NCBI GenBank assembly: GCA_900467745.1
Contig: UBQW01000016.1
Coordinates: forward strand, 372,001-436,000
Source of the DNA: Hyphomicrobiales bacterium
GTDB taxonomy: Bacteria; Pseudomonadota; Alphaproteobacteria; Rhizobiales; Rhizobiaceae
DNA: 64,000 nt
Reading direction: 5' to 3'
The translations under genes were made by a program, and so were the position numbers. Every line of letters begins with the position of its first letter. Positions within the stretch are counted from its first letter, which is position 1. The notes beneath the pieces are model-generated. The model saw nothing but the letters and a program-made list of their open reading frames with translations, ran no database searches and had not been told where the DNA came from. Below, one piece after another: positions 25,813 through 34,594 of this stretch.

Positions 25813-26667
25813 ATGAGATGTTCCGACAAGGCGGCCCTCGATCAGTGGTATCCGCTTGGTACAGAAAAAGAGATCGCCTTCGGCCGCATGAACACGCGCC
25901 TGCTGGGCACAGGATTGACGATCGACCGCGCCGTTGACGGCACTCTTGTCGTCATGGCCGATGACAACGATCAACCGCTGCCGATCATCCGCCGCTTTGG
26001 CCTTGTCTGGGCAACGCTTGGTGAACCCAAGGGGGGCCTGTTTGCACTGCCGGAAGCCGACGAAGACGACCGCCGCGTGGTCAATTGCGGTGCGGTCACG
26101 GTGCGTGCGTCGGGGCTACGTATCATCGAAAATTTCCTCGACATGGCGCATTTCCCTTTCGTGCACACGAATATTCTGGGTGCGGAGCCGCATACGGAGG
26201 TCATGCACTACAATGCCGAAATCCGCCGCGACGTCGACGAGGTTTGGGCGACCAACTGCCAGTTCTTTCAGCCGCAAGCTGCGCTTTCGGCAACCAACGG
26301 CATCATGACCGACTATATCTACCGTGTCATGACACCGTTCACCACGCTGCTTTACAAGACCTGCCCGAACTCCGCCAATCGCTGGGACGTGATTTGCCTG
26401 TTCGTCCAACCGCTCGCCCCCGATCGCTGCATCGCCCATCCGGTGATGTTCCTGATCGACGACGTTTCCACGACGACCGAGCTCGTGCATTTCCAGCAGC
26501 TGATCTTCCTGCAGGACCGCATCATCTTGGAAAACCAACGCCCTTCGCTGCTTCCGATGGAAGCCCGGGCCGAAATCCCGACCCGCGCTGACGCAAGTTC
26601 AATCGCCTATCGCCGCTGGCTGAAGGAGAAGGGTATCACCTACGGCACGACCACAACGGCAGCCTGA
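25813..26667 (+). CDS. Rieske-type oxygenase catalytic subunit lacking the Rieske cluster, paralogue B (NdmC-like)
   Basis: A 284-residue paralogue of the protein at 11.1-12.0 kb. ENFLDMAHFPFVH gives His113 and His118, and FLQDRIILENQ the probable Asp ligand. The N-terminal scaffold runs from QWYPLG through TRLLGTGLTI straight to RFGLVWATLG. The CxH/CxxH insert is missing and no cysteine pair replaces it. The two proteins share long identical runs (for example ILGAEPHTEV and EIRRDVDEVWATNC) but differ at the ends and in probable pocket residues, suggesting two substrates or two positions on one ring. The gene follows the importer on the plus strand and may share its sigma-54 control. Confidence 0.87.
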   Translation: MRCSDKAALDQWYPLGTEKEIAFGRMNTRLLGTGLTIDRAVDGTLVVMADDNDQPLPIIRRFGLVWATLGEPKGGLFALPEADEDDRRVVNCGAVTVRASGLRIIENFLDMAHFPFVHTNILGAEPHTEVMHYNAEIRRDVDEVWATNCQFFQPQAALSATNGIMTDYIYRVMTPFTTLLYKTCPNSANRWDVICLFVQPLAPDRCIAHPVMFLIDDVSTTTELVHFQQLIFLQDRIILENQRPSLLPMEARAEIPTRADASSIAYRRWLKEKGITYGTTTTAA

Positions 26668-26733
26668 CAAGCGGCGCGCGCCGTCGGCTCATGCAGTCTT
26701 CCTGGCCGCTAGCATGGCATTGTTTACGAAGGC

Positions 26734-28425
26734 CTATCCCCGGCTGCCAGCCGACCTCCGGTAGACCGTCGGATCAGGAACCGGCACGGCTTGCATGAGG
26801 GCCTTCGTATAGTCGTCGCGGGGATTTTCGAATATCTTCCGACGCGTGTCGGCTTCCACGATCTCGCCACCGCGCATGACCGCAACCTTGTGCGACATGC
26901 GCTCGATAACTGCCATGTCATGCGAGATGAACAGGTAAGCGAGCCCCATCGTCTCTTGCAGTTCCAGCATCAGATCCAGAACCTGGGCCCGCACCGAGAC
27001 ATCGAGAGCCGCCACGCTTTCATCGGCAACGATCAGCTTCGGTTCGAGCGCCAGCGCACGGGCGATGCAGATACGTTGGCGCTGGCCGCCGGAAAATTCG
27101 TGCGGGTAACGCGTCGCCGCATCTGGCGTCAGCCCGACGCGGCGCAACAGGTCCGCGACCCGCTCGCGCCGCTCTGCAGCCGTGCCGATGCCATGAATGG
27201 TCATTGGTTCGGCGATCGCCCTGCCGACCGACATGCGTGGGTCGAGCGAGGCATAGGGGTCCTGGAAGATCATCTGCGCCGAGCGGCGCACGGGTCGCAT
27301 CTCGTGATGCGATAGCCGCGATATGTCGTAGCCGTCGAGCTGCACTGTTCCGGAAAACGGTATCAGGCCGAGCACCGCCTTGCCGGTCGTCGACTTGCCC
27401 GATCCACTTTCGCCGACAAGCCCCATCGTCTCTCCCGGCATGATCTGAAAGGAAATATTGCGGACCGTCGCCGATGGTGCCTGCCGGCGAAACAGCATGC
27501 CGGAGCCTTTGCCATAGCTGACGCTCAGATCCTGCACGTTGAGGATCGGCGCCGTCGCTTGTTCTTTCGTCTGCGGCGCATCCGTCGAGACCCGTGGCGG
27601 GCCATCGGTTCCGGCGAGAGCGCCGAGCCGCGGCACGGCCGCCAGGAGCTTACGAGTGTAGGGTTCAGACGGATTGGCGAACAGATCCAGCGAAGCGCGC
27701 TGCTCGACAATACGGCCATGCTGCATGATCGCGACGCGATCGGCCATCTCTGCGACCACGCCCATGTCATGGGTGATCATCACGATCGACGTGCCGAACT
27801 CGCCCTTAAGTTCACGCATCAGCGTTAGGATCTGCGCCTGCACGGTGACGTCGAGCGCCGTGGTTGGTTCGTCGGCGATCAGCACTTTCGGACGGCATGA
27901 CAGCGCCATGGCAATCATCACGCGCTGGCGCATGCCGCCAGATAATTCGTGCGGATATTGCTTCAGCCGCCTCGCCGGATCGGCGATCTGGACTGCCTCC
28001 AGCATCTGCCGGGCGATCGTCTCTGCATTGGCTACCTGCTGATGCTCGCGGATCGCCTCGGACAGTTGGGCGCCGATGCTCATCACAGGATTGAGCGAGG
28101 TCATCGGCTCCTGGAAGATCATGGCGATCTCGCCGCCGCGAACATGCCGCATCTGGCTGTTGGAAAGCCGTGTCAGGTCCTGATCGCCGAGGATAATACT
28201 GCCGGACGCGACACGCAGCGAAGCTTTCGGCAGAAGCCCCATAATCGAGAGCGAAGTCACCGACTTGCCGGAGCCGCTCTCACCGGCAAGGCAGAGCGTT
28301 TCGCCGGGCTCGAGGTCGAAGCTGATATCATCGAGGACGCGCTTCAGACCTTCTGGCGTTCGCGCGTCAACGCAAAGGTTCTCAACCCGCAGGACCGGGC
28401 TTTCGCTGCTATTTGCCTCCGTCAC
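26734..28425 (-). CDS. Dipeptide/oligopeptide-type ABC transporter, fused ATP-binding protein (DppD-DppF fusion)
   Basis: A 563-residue fusion of the two ATPases of peptide/nickel-type importers. Walker A motifs (GESGSGKS) lie near residues 40 and 345. Signatures are LSGGMRQRVMIA and FSGGQRQRICIA, and each half is followed by an oligopeptide-type C-terminal extension. GTG 28425 is the start because it overlaps the formamidase stop as GTGA. The longer upstream frame encodes antisense-like residues. It is the last gene of the AmiC/ANTAR operon. Confidence 0.93.
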   Translation of the reverse strand: MTEANSSESPVLRVENLCVDARTPEGLKRVLDDISFDLEPGETLCLAGESGSGKSVTSLSIMGLLPKASLRVASGSIILGDQDLTRLSNSQMRHVRGGEIAMIFQEPMTSLNPVMSIGAQLSEAIREHQQVANAETIARQMLEAVQIADPARRLKQYPHELSGGMRQRVMIAMALSCRPKVLIADEPTTALDVTVQAQILTLMRELKGEFGTSIVMITHDMGVVAEMADRVAIMQHGRIVEQRASLDLFANPSEPYTRKLLAAVPRLGALAGTDGPPRVSTDAPQTKEQATAPILNVQDLSVSYGKGSGMLFRRQAPSATVRNISFQIMPGETMGLVGESGSGKSTTGKAVLGLIPFSGTVQLDGYDISRLSHHEMRPVRRSAQMIFQDPYASLDPRMSVGRAIAEPMTIHGIGTAAERRERVADLLRRVGLTPDAATRYPHEFSGGQRQRICIARALALEPKLIVADESVAALDVSVRAQVLDLMLELQETMGLAYLFISHDMAVIERMSHKVAVMRGGEIVEADTRRKIFENPRDDYTKALMQAVPVPDPTVYRRSAGSRG

Positions 28426-29366
28426 GAAAGAACGATCCGGGGGAAGTAGAAGGAGACCACCCAGTTCGGCATGTCGACGATCTCGCTGATGCGTAAATCG
28501 CCGCATACGGAGCAGAGCATGTAAGCGTCGACCGGGCTGTAGCCATGTTCGGCGGTCAGAAGATCGATCATCCGCATCACGGCGTCGCGGGCGCCGGTCA
28601 TCAGGTCCGGACCGATACCGGTCGTGACCTCATAGCCCATGCCGTCTAGATGTCGCGTGACCGGCTCGGTGACGGTAAAGCGCGGTGTCTTCAGATTGGC
28701 GCCTTTGACCAGATCGAGCGTCAGTTCGACATTCATCTGGCTTTCGATCGCCGTGCCGCAAACCTCGCCATCGCCCTGGGCCGCATGCGTATCGCCGACC
28801 GAGAACAGCGCTCCTTCCACCTCGATTGGCAGATAAAGCGTCACGCCGGCGGATACATCGCGGATGTCCATGTTGCCGCCGACCTGGCGGGGCGGCACGA
28901 CGGAATGCAAGCCAGGCTCGGCCGGTGCGACGCCGATCGTGCCGGTGAACGGTTTTAGCGGAACCTTGCCGCCAGGACCGAAGGCGGATGGCGCCATGGA
29001 GACCGTGTCATACTTCCAGACATGCAGCGCCGGATCCTTGAACTGATCGGCCAGCAGGCCGAAGCCCGGAATATTCGCCGTCCAGCCGACGCCCGACGGG
29101 TGGAACTTGCGGATCGTCACCTTTAGCGCATCGCCGGGCTTGGCGCCTTCGACATAGACGGGGCCGGATACCGGATTGATCTTGCCGAAGTCAAGATTGG
29201 CAAGTGTCGCAAGCGTTGCGTCGGCGCCGATCTGGCCGCCGGACGAGTCCATGCATTCGAAGAGGATCGTCTCACCCGGCTTTGCGGTCAGCGCCGGAGG
29301 AAAGTCGCGGTTCCAGCCGAAATTATGCTGAGCGCTGTGAATGGTGTGGTTGCAGATGCTGCACAT
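28422..29366 (-). CDS. Acetamidase/formamidase family protein
   Basis: A 314-residue FmdA/AmdA-type amidohydrolase that releases ammonia from formamide, acetamide or a related short amide. Visible family features are the opening CNHTIHSAQHNFGWN, then PVSGPVYVEGAKPGDALKVT, GLHSVVPPRQVGGNMDIRD and VGDTHAAQGDGEVCGTAIES. ATG 29366 is used; the upstream ATG adds five residues. Being between a binding-protein gene and the ATPase gene of one importer, it probably acts on the imported amide or a fragment of it. A second family member lies at 48.5 kb. Confidence 0.92.
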   Translation of the reverse strand: MCSICNHTIHSAQHNFGWNRDFPPALTAKPGETILFECMDSSGGQIGADATLATLANLDFGKINPVSGPVYVEGAKPGDALKVTIRKFHPSGVGWTANIPGFGLLADQFKDPALHVWKYDTVSMAPSAFGPGGKVPLKPFTGTIGVAPAEPGLHSVVPPRQVGGNMDIRDVSAGVTLYLPIEVEGALFSVGDTHAAQGDGEVCGTAIESQMNVELTLDLVKGANLKTPRFTVTEPVTRHLDGMGYEVTTGIGPDLMTGARDAVMRMIDLLTAEHGYSPVDAYMLCSVCGDLRISEIVDMPNWVVSFYFPRIVLS

Positions 29367-29388
29367 GGGAATTCTCCGCAAGATGTGG

Positions 29389-29415
29389 GCCTTCCCGACG
29401 GAGTGCCGGGAAGGC
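29389..29415 (-). terminator. Intercistronic hairpin after the peptide-type binding-protein gene
   Basis: Nine-base-pair arms (GCCTTCCCG and CGGGAAGGC) just past the stop of the binding-protein gene and before the formamidase start. No T-run follows. The position mirrors the hairpins after the other three binding-protein genes in this window. Confidence 0.6.
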
Positions 29416-29428
29416 GAGTTCCTTGGTG

Positions 29429-31030
29429 CTATTTCACGAAGATCGCGTCGTAGTTGATGACGCGGGTCGGATCGATATAGATGTTGTCTTCACCGCCCAT
29501 GCGTAGCGACTTGGCAACGACGCGGCGCTCGTTGGTGACAGGGATCCATGGAGCGTCGTTCATCGCATCGGTGAAGATCTTCTTCCAGGCTTCCTCGCGT
29601 TCTCCCGCCTTCGCCGGATCCGACATGGAGTCGGCTGCCGTCGCGCGCTTGTCGAGATCGGCATTACAATACCACGACCAGTTCCAGCCGCCTTGTACGG
29701 CGCCTGCGCAACCGAGGATCGGGCCGTAGAAGTTGGACGGATCCGGGAAGTCGGCAATCCAGGCCATGCCGCCCGACCAGATCATCGGCGCCTCGCCCTC
29801 GGTGCCGCCGGCGGCAATCACGTTGCCCTGTGCCAGCGCGCGGATTTCAGCCTTGACGCCAATTGCCGCGAGATCCTGCTGGATTGCCTGCGCGATGCGT
29901 GGTTGCGGGTCGGTATTGGTGGCGTAGAGCACGGTCGAGAAGCCATCGGCCATACCGGCCTCCGCCAGAAGCGACTTAGCCTTAGCGACGTCATAAGCGT
30001 AGCCGGCATAATCCTTGTCATAGCCCGGCATCAGCGGCGGAAGCACTTCCTTGGCGGGCGTGGCGCGACCGTTGAGGATGCGCACGATGCGCTCCTTGTT
30101 GATAGCGTGGTTGACCGCCTGGCGAACCTTCAGGTCGTCGAAAGGCTTCACCTTGGTGTTGAGCGTTACATAGCCGGTATGAAGCTGCTCGCCGTCGACG
30201 ATCATCTGTGCGCCATCGGCCGAGTTCTTGATTTCCAGGAACTTTGCCGGTGGAATGCCGTCGCCGGCGATGTCGACCTCGCCCTTCTGCAGGCGCAACA
30301 GCGCCACGAGCGGTTCCTGGCCAACCTCGACGGTAAAGCTGTCTATCTTTGGCGTGTCCTTGACATAGTAGCCTGGGTTCTTTTCGAACACGAGTTTCTG
30401 GCCGATCACCCAATCCTTCAATGTGAAGGTGCCGGAGCCAACCGGATGCTTGCCGAAATCACCGGCTGCCGCTTCGACAGCTTCCTTCGGCACGACCGAG
30501 GCGAAATTGATCGCCAGCACGTGCAGGAAGGTCGCATCGGGGCGGGACAGCTTGAACATGACCGTGCCATCATCCGGGATCTCGATGCCGGAAAGGCCGG
30601 TCGCCTTGCCACCGGTCAGGTCCTCGAAGCCGTTGATCGCGCCGAAGAAGCCGGCGCCCGGCCCTTGGGTCTTCGGATCGACGGCCCGCTCAATCGAGTA
30701 TTTAACGTCGGAGGCGACCACATCGCGGCCGTTCGAGAATTTCACGCCCTTGCGCAGCTTGAACGTATAGGTGAGCCCGTCGGGCGCGACCTCGAAGCTT
30801 TCGGCGAGCGAAGGGACGAGCTTGGCGGTGCCGGGCTCATAGTCCATCAGTCGAGAATAGAGGCTTTTGATCATAGACCAGTTGACCCAGTCGTAGCCGA
30901 TGGCAGGATCGAGCGTGACGATATCGTCCTTATAGGTGACGACGATATCCTTGCCCTCTGCCATCGCGGCAAAGGGTGCAAGCATGATCGTCGCGGCGGT
31001 GGTCGTTCCAAGTAACCAGCTCTTGAGCAT
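29429..31030 (-). CDS. ABC transporter substrate-binding protein, peptide/nickel family (SBP_bac_5)
   Basis: A 533-residue periplasmic protein. Residues 1-24 (MLKSWLLGTTTAATIMLAPF then AAMA) form a Sec signal peptide. DGLTYTFKLRKGVKFSNGRD is the SBP_bac_5 signature, and VRQAVNHAINKERI and YDVAKAKSLLAEAG are further family landmarks. Members bind peptides, opines, heterocyclic amides or metal chelates. Its operon with an amidase and amide-type regulator suggests an amide-bearing ligand, not a peptide. Confidence 0.93.
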   Translation of the reverse strand: MLKSWLLGTTTAATIMLAPFAAMAEGKDIVVTYKDDIVTLDPAIGYDWVNWSMIKSLYSRLMDYEPGTAKLVPSLAESFEVAPDGLTYTFKLRKGVKFSNGRDVVASDVKYSIERAVDPKTQGPGAGFFGAINGFEDLTGGKATGLSGIEIPDDGTVMFKLSRPDATFLHVLAINFASVVPKEAVEAAAGDFGKHPVGSGTFTLKDWVIGQKLVFEKNPGYYVKDTPKIDSFTVEVGQEPLVALLRLQKGEVDIAGDGIPPAKFLEIKNSADGAQMIVDGEQLHTGYVTLNTKVKPFDDLKVRQAVNHAINKERIVRILNGRATPAKEVLPPLMPGYDKDYAGYAYDVAKAKSLLAEAGMADGFSTVLYATNTDPQPRIAQAIQQDLAAIGVKAEIRALAQGNVIAAGGTEGEAPMIWSGGMAWIADFPDPSNFYGPILGCAGAVQGGWNWSWYCNADLDKRATAADSMSDPAKAGEREEAWKKIFTDAMNDAPWIPVTNERRVVAKSLRMGGEDNIYIDPTRVINYDAIFVK

Positions 31031-31054
31031 TGTAAGTTCCCCTTTTGGCTCTGG

Positions 31055-31978
31055 TCAGGATGTTCTGATGCGTGGGTCGATGAAGGGCGCGATGATATCG
31101 GCAAGAAGGTTCCCGGCGACGATGGCAAGCGCGGATGTGAGCGTCACGCCCATGATGATCGGGATGTCGACCTGCTGGATTGCCTGCCAGGCGAGCTGGC
31201 CGATGCCCGGCCAGCCATAGACTGCCTCGACCACCACGACGCCGCCCATGAACTGGCCGATATCGATGCCGATCATCGCGACGATCGGCAGGATGGCGTT
31301 GGGCAGGGCATGGCGGAAGATGATACGACGCAACGACAAGCCCTTGGCGCGGGCGGTGCGCACATAATCCTGGTTCAACACGTCGATCATCGCCGAGCGC
31401 ACCATGCGCGCGTACCAACCGGCCCCCAGCACGCCGAGCGTGGCGGCGGGAAGCACGACATGGGCAAAGCTTCCGTAGCCGCTCATCGGAAACCAGCCGA
31501 GGGTAACGGCAAAAATATAGAGAAGCAGCAATGCCACGACGAATTGCGGTGCGGATACACCAACGAAGGAGGCCATCATCACTAACCGGTCGACGAGACC
31601 ACCGCGCTTCACCGCCGCGATCGTGCCGAAGGTGATGCCGAGAACGACTTCGACGAGGATGCCGGCCGCCATCAGCGTTAGCGTCGCCGGCAGACGCGCG
31701 ACGATTAGCGTCCAGACCTCGGTTTTCTGCGCGTAGGAGCGACCGAGATCGCCCTGCGCGAGCCCCCAGAGATAGGTCCAGAACTGAACCAGCAGCGGCT
31801 GGTCGAGGCCGAGTTCGTGGCGGATGGAGGCAACCGTCTGGGCCGTTGCGCTGCGGCCGGCGATCATCCGCGCCGGATCCGCCGGCAGCGCGTAGAGCAG
31901 GACAAAGGTGATGGCGGCAACGCCGATGAGAATGAGCATTGCTTGGGTCAGGCGGCGAAGCAGCATGAAGGCCATCAT
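31055..31978 (-). CDS. Dipeptide-type ABC transporter permease (DppB-like)
   Basis: A 307-residue membrane protein with six expected helices. It starts MMAFMLLRRLTQAMLILIGV and has the family segments YALPADPARMIAG, LGLDQPLLVQF and TARAKGLSLRRIIFRHALPN, the last being the EAA coupling loop. ATG 31978 overlaps the DppC-like stop (ATGA). The open frame extends far upstream, but that part is an antisense-like shadow of the DppC gene. Confidence 0.93.
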   Translation of the reverse strand: MMAFMLLRRLTQAMLILIGVAAITFVLLYALPADPARMIAGRSATAQTVASIRHELGLDQPLLVQFWTYLWGLAQGDLGRSYAQKTEVWTLIVARLPATLTLMAAGILVEVVLGITFGTIAAVKRGGLVDRLVMMASFVGVSAPQFVVALLLLYIFAVTLGWFPMSGYGSFAHVVLPAATLGVLGAGWYARMVRSAMIDVLNQDYVRTARAKGLSLRRIIFRHALPNAILPIVAMIGIDIGQFMGGVVVVEAVYGWPGIGQLAWQAIQQVDIPIIMGVTLTSALAIVAGNLLADIIAPFIDPRIRTS

Positions 31979-32823
31979 CCCCTCCCCCGCTGCGTAGGAT
32001 CGAGAATGTCGCGCAGCGCATCGCCGACCAAGTTGAATGCGAGCGCCGTCATCAGGATGACGATGCCGGGGAAGAACACCAGCCAGGGCGCGGCCTGGAA
32101 ATAGCTCTGGCTTTCGAAGATGATGTTGCCCCAGGACGGTTCCGGCGGCTGTACGCCGATACCGAGAAACGACAGCGTCGCTTCGAGCAGCACGGTCGTG
32201 GCAATGCCCAGCGTGCCCCAGACGATCGCCGTCGGCACCAGATGCGGCAGGATATGGATGAACAGGATGCGGCCATGGCCGGCGCCGAGAGAGCGTTGCG
32301 CCATGATGAAGTCGCGCTCCACCAAACCGCGCGTCTCGGTATAGACGATGCGCGCCACCTGCACCCAGTTGACCAGCGCGATCACCATCGCGACGATCCA
32401 GAGGCTGGGCTTCAGCAGCGCCGCCAGCACGATGGCAAGCAGCAGTGCCGGAAAGGCCATCATCAGGTCGGTGAAGCGCATCAGGATATTGCTCGCCAGC
32501 CCCCGCAGATAGCCCGCGACGATGCCGACGAACAGGCCGATGGCGACCGCGATGCCATTGGCGACGAGACCGATGATCAGCGAGGTGCGCGCGCCGAACA
32601 GCATGCGCGAGAAGAGGTCGCGGCCGAGCGTGTCGGTGCCAAGCAGGAACTGCCCGCCTGGCGGCATGGGCGCGCCTTCCAGCGTCAGACCATCGAACAT
32701 CTGCTCGTCGGGATTGAACGGTGCGATCATCGGAGCGGCAACGGCCAGCACCACAACGGCCACGACAATGATCAGCCCGAAGGCAGCCGTCGGCTGGCGC
32801 AGGAGCGAACGAAATATGCCCAT
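31975..32823 (-). CDS. Dipeptide-type ABC transporter permease (DppC-like)
   Basis: A 282-residue membrane protein. An N-terminal helix (AAFGLIIVVAVVVLAVAAPM) is followed by the periplasmic segment FLLGTDTLGRDLFSRML, diagnostic of DppC/OppC. The coupling loop MAQRSLGAGHGRILFIHILP sits in the C-terminal half. ATG 32823 shares one base with the ANTAR gene stop (TGATG), so regulator and transporter are co-translated. Confidence 0.93.
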   Translation of the reverse strand: MGIFRSLLRQPTAAFGLIIVVAVVVLAVAAPMIAPFNPDEQMFDGLTLEGAPMPPGGQFLLGTDTLGRDLFSRMLFGARTSLIIGLVANGIAVAIGLFVGIVAGYLRGLASNILMRFTDLMMAFPALLLAIVLAALLKPSLWIVAMVIALVNWVQVARIVYTETRGLVERDFIMAQRSLGAGHGRILFIHILPHLVPTAIVWGTLGIATTVLLEATLSFLGIGVQPPEPSWGNIIFESQSYFQAAPWLVFFPGIVILMTALAFNLVGDALRDILDPTQRGRG

Positions 32824-33404
32824 CAGCCGACCTCCGGCAGGGCTTCTGCCCCGCCAAGCACGATAGCCGCTACCTGCTCCATCGTCAGGCGGCGCTGCAT
32901 GGCAAAGCCACGCAATGTCGCATAGGCCTGGTTTTCGTCTAGCCCGCGGGCGGCGCGCAGCTTCTCGACCGCCGCATGGACGAGAGGCCGCATGCGTACC
33001 CGCTCCTCCAGATGGCGCAGCTCTTCGGCAACGGCCAGGCGTTCACGATGGATCGACACCGCCATGACAAGCGCCGGAAAGATGGCGGAGGCCGAAACCG
33101 GTTTTGCAATGATGGCGCTCGCACCCCTTCCCATCGCCCAGGCGATGCGGCCGGGCGCTTCGGATCCGAGCAGCGCAACGAGCGGCTTGCCGGACGCGCC
33201 ATCGGTCGGCGGCAGAAGATCGTCCCAGCCCTGATCGGCATCGACGAGCACGAGATCGGTGTCGGCCCAGCTCGTCATCGGCTCCCAGCGGCGGGTCGAG
33301 AGGATACCGAGCAGCCCGATCTGGCGCTCCAGCCTTTCCGTATTACTGTCCTCGCGATGCAGGATCACAGCCCGCCAACCGGTGAAATTCGGTGTCCTGC
33401 TCAT
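32823..33404 (-). CDS. ANTAR-domain antitermination regulator (AmiR-like)
   Basis: A 193-residue protein. Residues ~1-120 form a pseudo-receiver without the phospho-acceptor pocket, residues ~125-145 a coiled coil (EELRHLEERVRMRPLVHAAV), and the C-terminus an ANTAR domain (ENQAYATLRGFAMQRRLTMEQ). ANTAR proteins bind paired RNA hairpins and stop transcription termination. AmiR is held inactive by AmiC until amide binds. The gene overlaps the AmiC-like stop as ATGA, preserving the amiC-amiR order, and a terminator-type hairpin lies in the operon leader. Confidence 0.9.
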   Translation of the reverse strand: MSRTPNFTGWRAVILHREDSNTERLERQIGLLGILSTRRWEPMTSWADTDLVLVDADQGWDDLLPPTDGASGKPLVALLGSEAPGRIAWAMGRGASAIIAKPVSASAIFPALVMAVSIHRERLAVAEELRHLEERVRMRPLVHAAVEKLRAARGLDENQAYATLRGFAMQRRLTMEQVAAIVLGGAEALPEVG

Positions 33405-34534
33405 GACACGACCCTCAGCTTGGCGGGCATGGCGGTGCCACGCGCGGTGAGATAGGGATCGGCGGCGAGCGCCGGGCGCGAAGCAATGACATCGAAGCCG
33501 TTGTCGTCGTTGATGCGGCCGAGATGAAACGGCAGGGCGGCGTGGTTGGTCCGGGCGTCGATCTCGAGCGTTCCCAGCAGCGATGGCCACTTGCGGCCAT
33601 GCACTTCGTGGCGCACCGCCCCAGGCTCGTCCGTTCCGGCCGCGACTATCGCGCCGATGCAGAGATCAACGGCGGCATAGGCGCTGGCAAAGACGCTCGA
33701 AATGCGCCGCTCATGTCCGTAGCGCAATGCGCTGCGGGATTTGAAATCGCGGTTTTCCGGCGTGTCCAGCGTGTCGAAATAGGAGGCCGCGCAGAGCTGG
33801 CCGGCTGCCGCCCGCTTGGCGATCAGCTCAAGCTCGCATTCCATTAGGTCGCAGCTGACGACCGGGCAGCTTTCCGGCCGGAAAAACGGGTCGCTATTGC
33901 CCAGCGCCTTCATCGCTTCGAGGAAAGCATAGCTGGACGGCCCGATCAGGTTGTTGAGGATGAAGCTCGGCCGCCGCTCTCTAATCTCGGCGATGATCCG
34001 CTCCACCGCCGTTTCCTCCAGCGGCAGATAACGCTCGCCCAATATCTCGCCCCCGGCATTGGCGATCAGCTCACGTGCCAGACGGTTCATCTCCCAGCCC
34101 CAGACATAATTGGCGCCTGTAAGATAGGGCCGCGCGCCAAATCGGGGGATGAGATATTCGAAGGCAGGGATCAGGTGCTGGTTCGGGCAGCCGCCGAGAT
34201 AGATCACGCTCTCATTGGCCTCGAACCCCTCATAGGGACACATGTACCACAAGAGGCCGTCATGCTTTTCGACCAGCGGAATGACTTCCTTGCGGGCGGC
34301 GGACGTGATCGTGCCGACGATATGACGGCAATCGGCGCGCAGCATCTTCTGGGCGCCGTCGAGATAACCCTGCAGGTTGGCCTCCGGATCGTGCAGCACG
34401 GGCTCGATAATGCGTCCGGTTCTTTTGGCATTATGCTCGACAGCGAGCATCGCACCATCACGGGCGTCCACGCCCATCGCGCCATAAGGGCCGGTGGTTG
34501 AATAGAGAATGCCGATCTTCAGCGCGTCGTTCAT
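33401..34534 (-). CDS. AmiC-like amide-sensing periplasmic-binding-fold protein
   Basis: A 377-residue type I periplasmic-binding fold without a signal peptide, so it should be cytoplasmic like AmiC. It opens MNDALKIGILYSTTGPYGAM and contains LLWYMCPYEGFEANESVIYL and TGANYVWGWEMNRLARELI, typical of AmiC and FmdD-type sensors. ATG 34534 is chosen. It is the first gene of the operon, followed by the ANTAR gene. By analogy with Pseudomonas amidase control it would bind the inducing amide and release the ANTAR protein. Confidence 0.9.
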   Translation of the reverse strand: MNDALKIGILYSTTGPYGAMGVDARDGAMLAVEHNAKRTGRIIEPVLHDPEANLQGYLDGAQKMLRADCRHIVGTITSAARKEVIPLVEKHDGLLWYMCPYEGFEANESVIYLGGCPNQHLIPAFEYLIPRFGARPYLTGANYVWGWEMNRLARELIANAGGEILGERYLPLEETAVERIIAEIRERRPSFILNNLIGPSSYAFLEAMKALGNSDPFFRPESCPVVSCDLMECELELIAKRAAAGQLCAASYFDTLDTPENRDFKSRSALRYGHERRISSVFASAYAAVDLCIGAIVAAGTDEPGAVRHEVHGRKWPSLLGTLEIDARTNHAALPFHLGRINDDNGFDVIASRPALAADPYLTARGTAMPAKLRVVS

Positions 34535-34545
34535 GATAGCCCAAT

Positions 34546-34594
34546 ACAAAAACCCCATGACGTAGCCCCCGCTTGTTAGCGGGGCGTCATGGGG
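34546..34594 (-). terminator. Leader hairpin with T-run upstream of amiC-like gene (putative attenuator)
   Basis: Read on the minus strand, a ten-base outer arm CCCCATGACG pairs with CGTCATGGGG and encloses a second stem, CCCCGCT/AGCGGGG. A TTTTTGT run follows directly, 12 bases before the start codon. This is a strong intrinsic terminator placed in the leader of the operon that encodes an ANTAR antiterminator. A separate small hairpin (CCTGC...GCAGG, 34641-34657) lies upstream. Confidence 0.75.

Noticed and set aside
11105-26667. Possibility that the missing Rieske segments are assembly errors
   Set aside because: Both paralogues lack the same segment, keep reading frame and keep flanking strands, so two independent identical errors are implausible.
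29693-31015. 440-residue plus-strand open frame
   Set aside because: Antisense shadow of the SBP_bac_5 binding-protein gene; His/Arg/Asp-rich with no family features.
31979-32857. N-terminal extension of the DppB-like frame to about 600 residues
   Set aside because: The extra part is a shadow of the DppC gene; the true DppB start at 31978 is confirmed by ATGA overlap and alignment.
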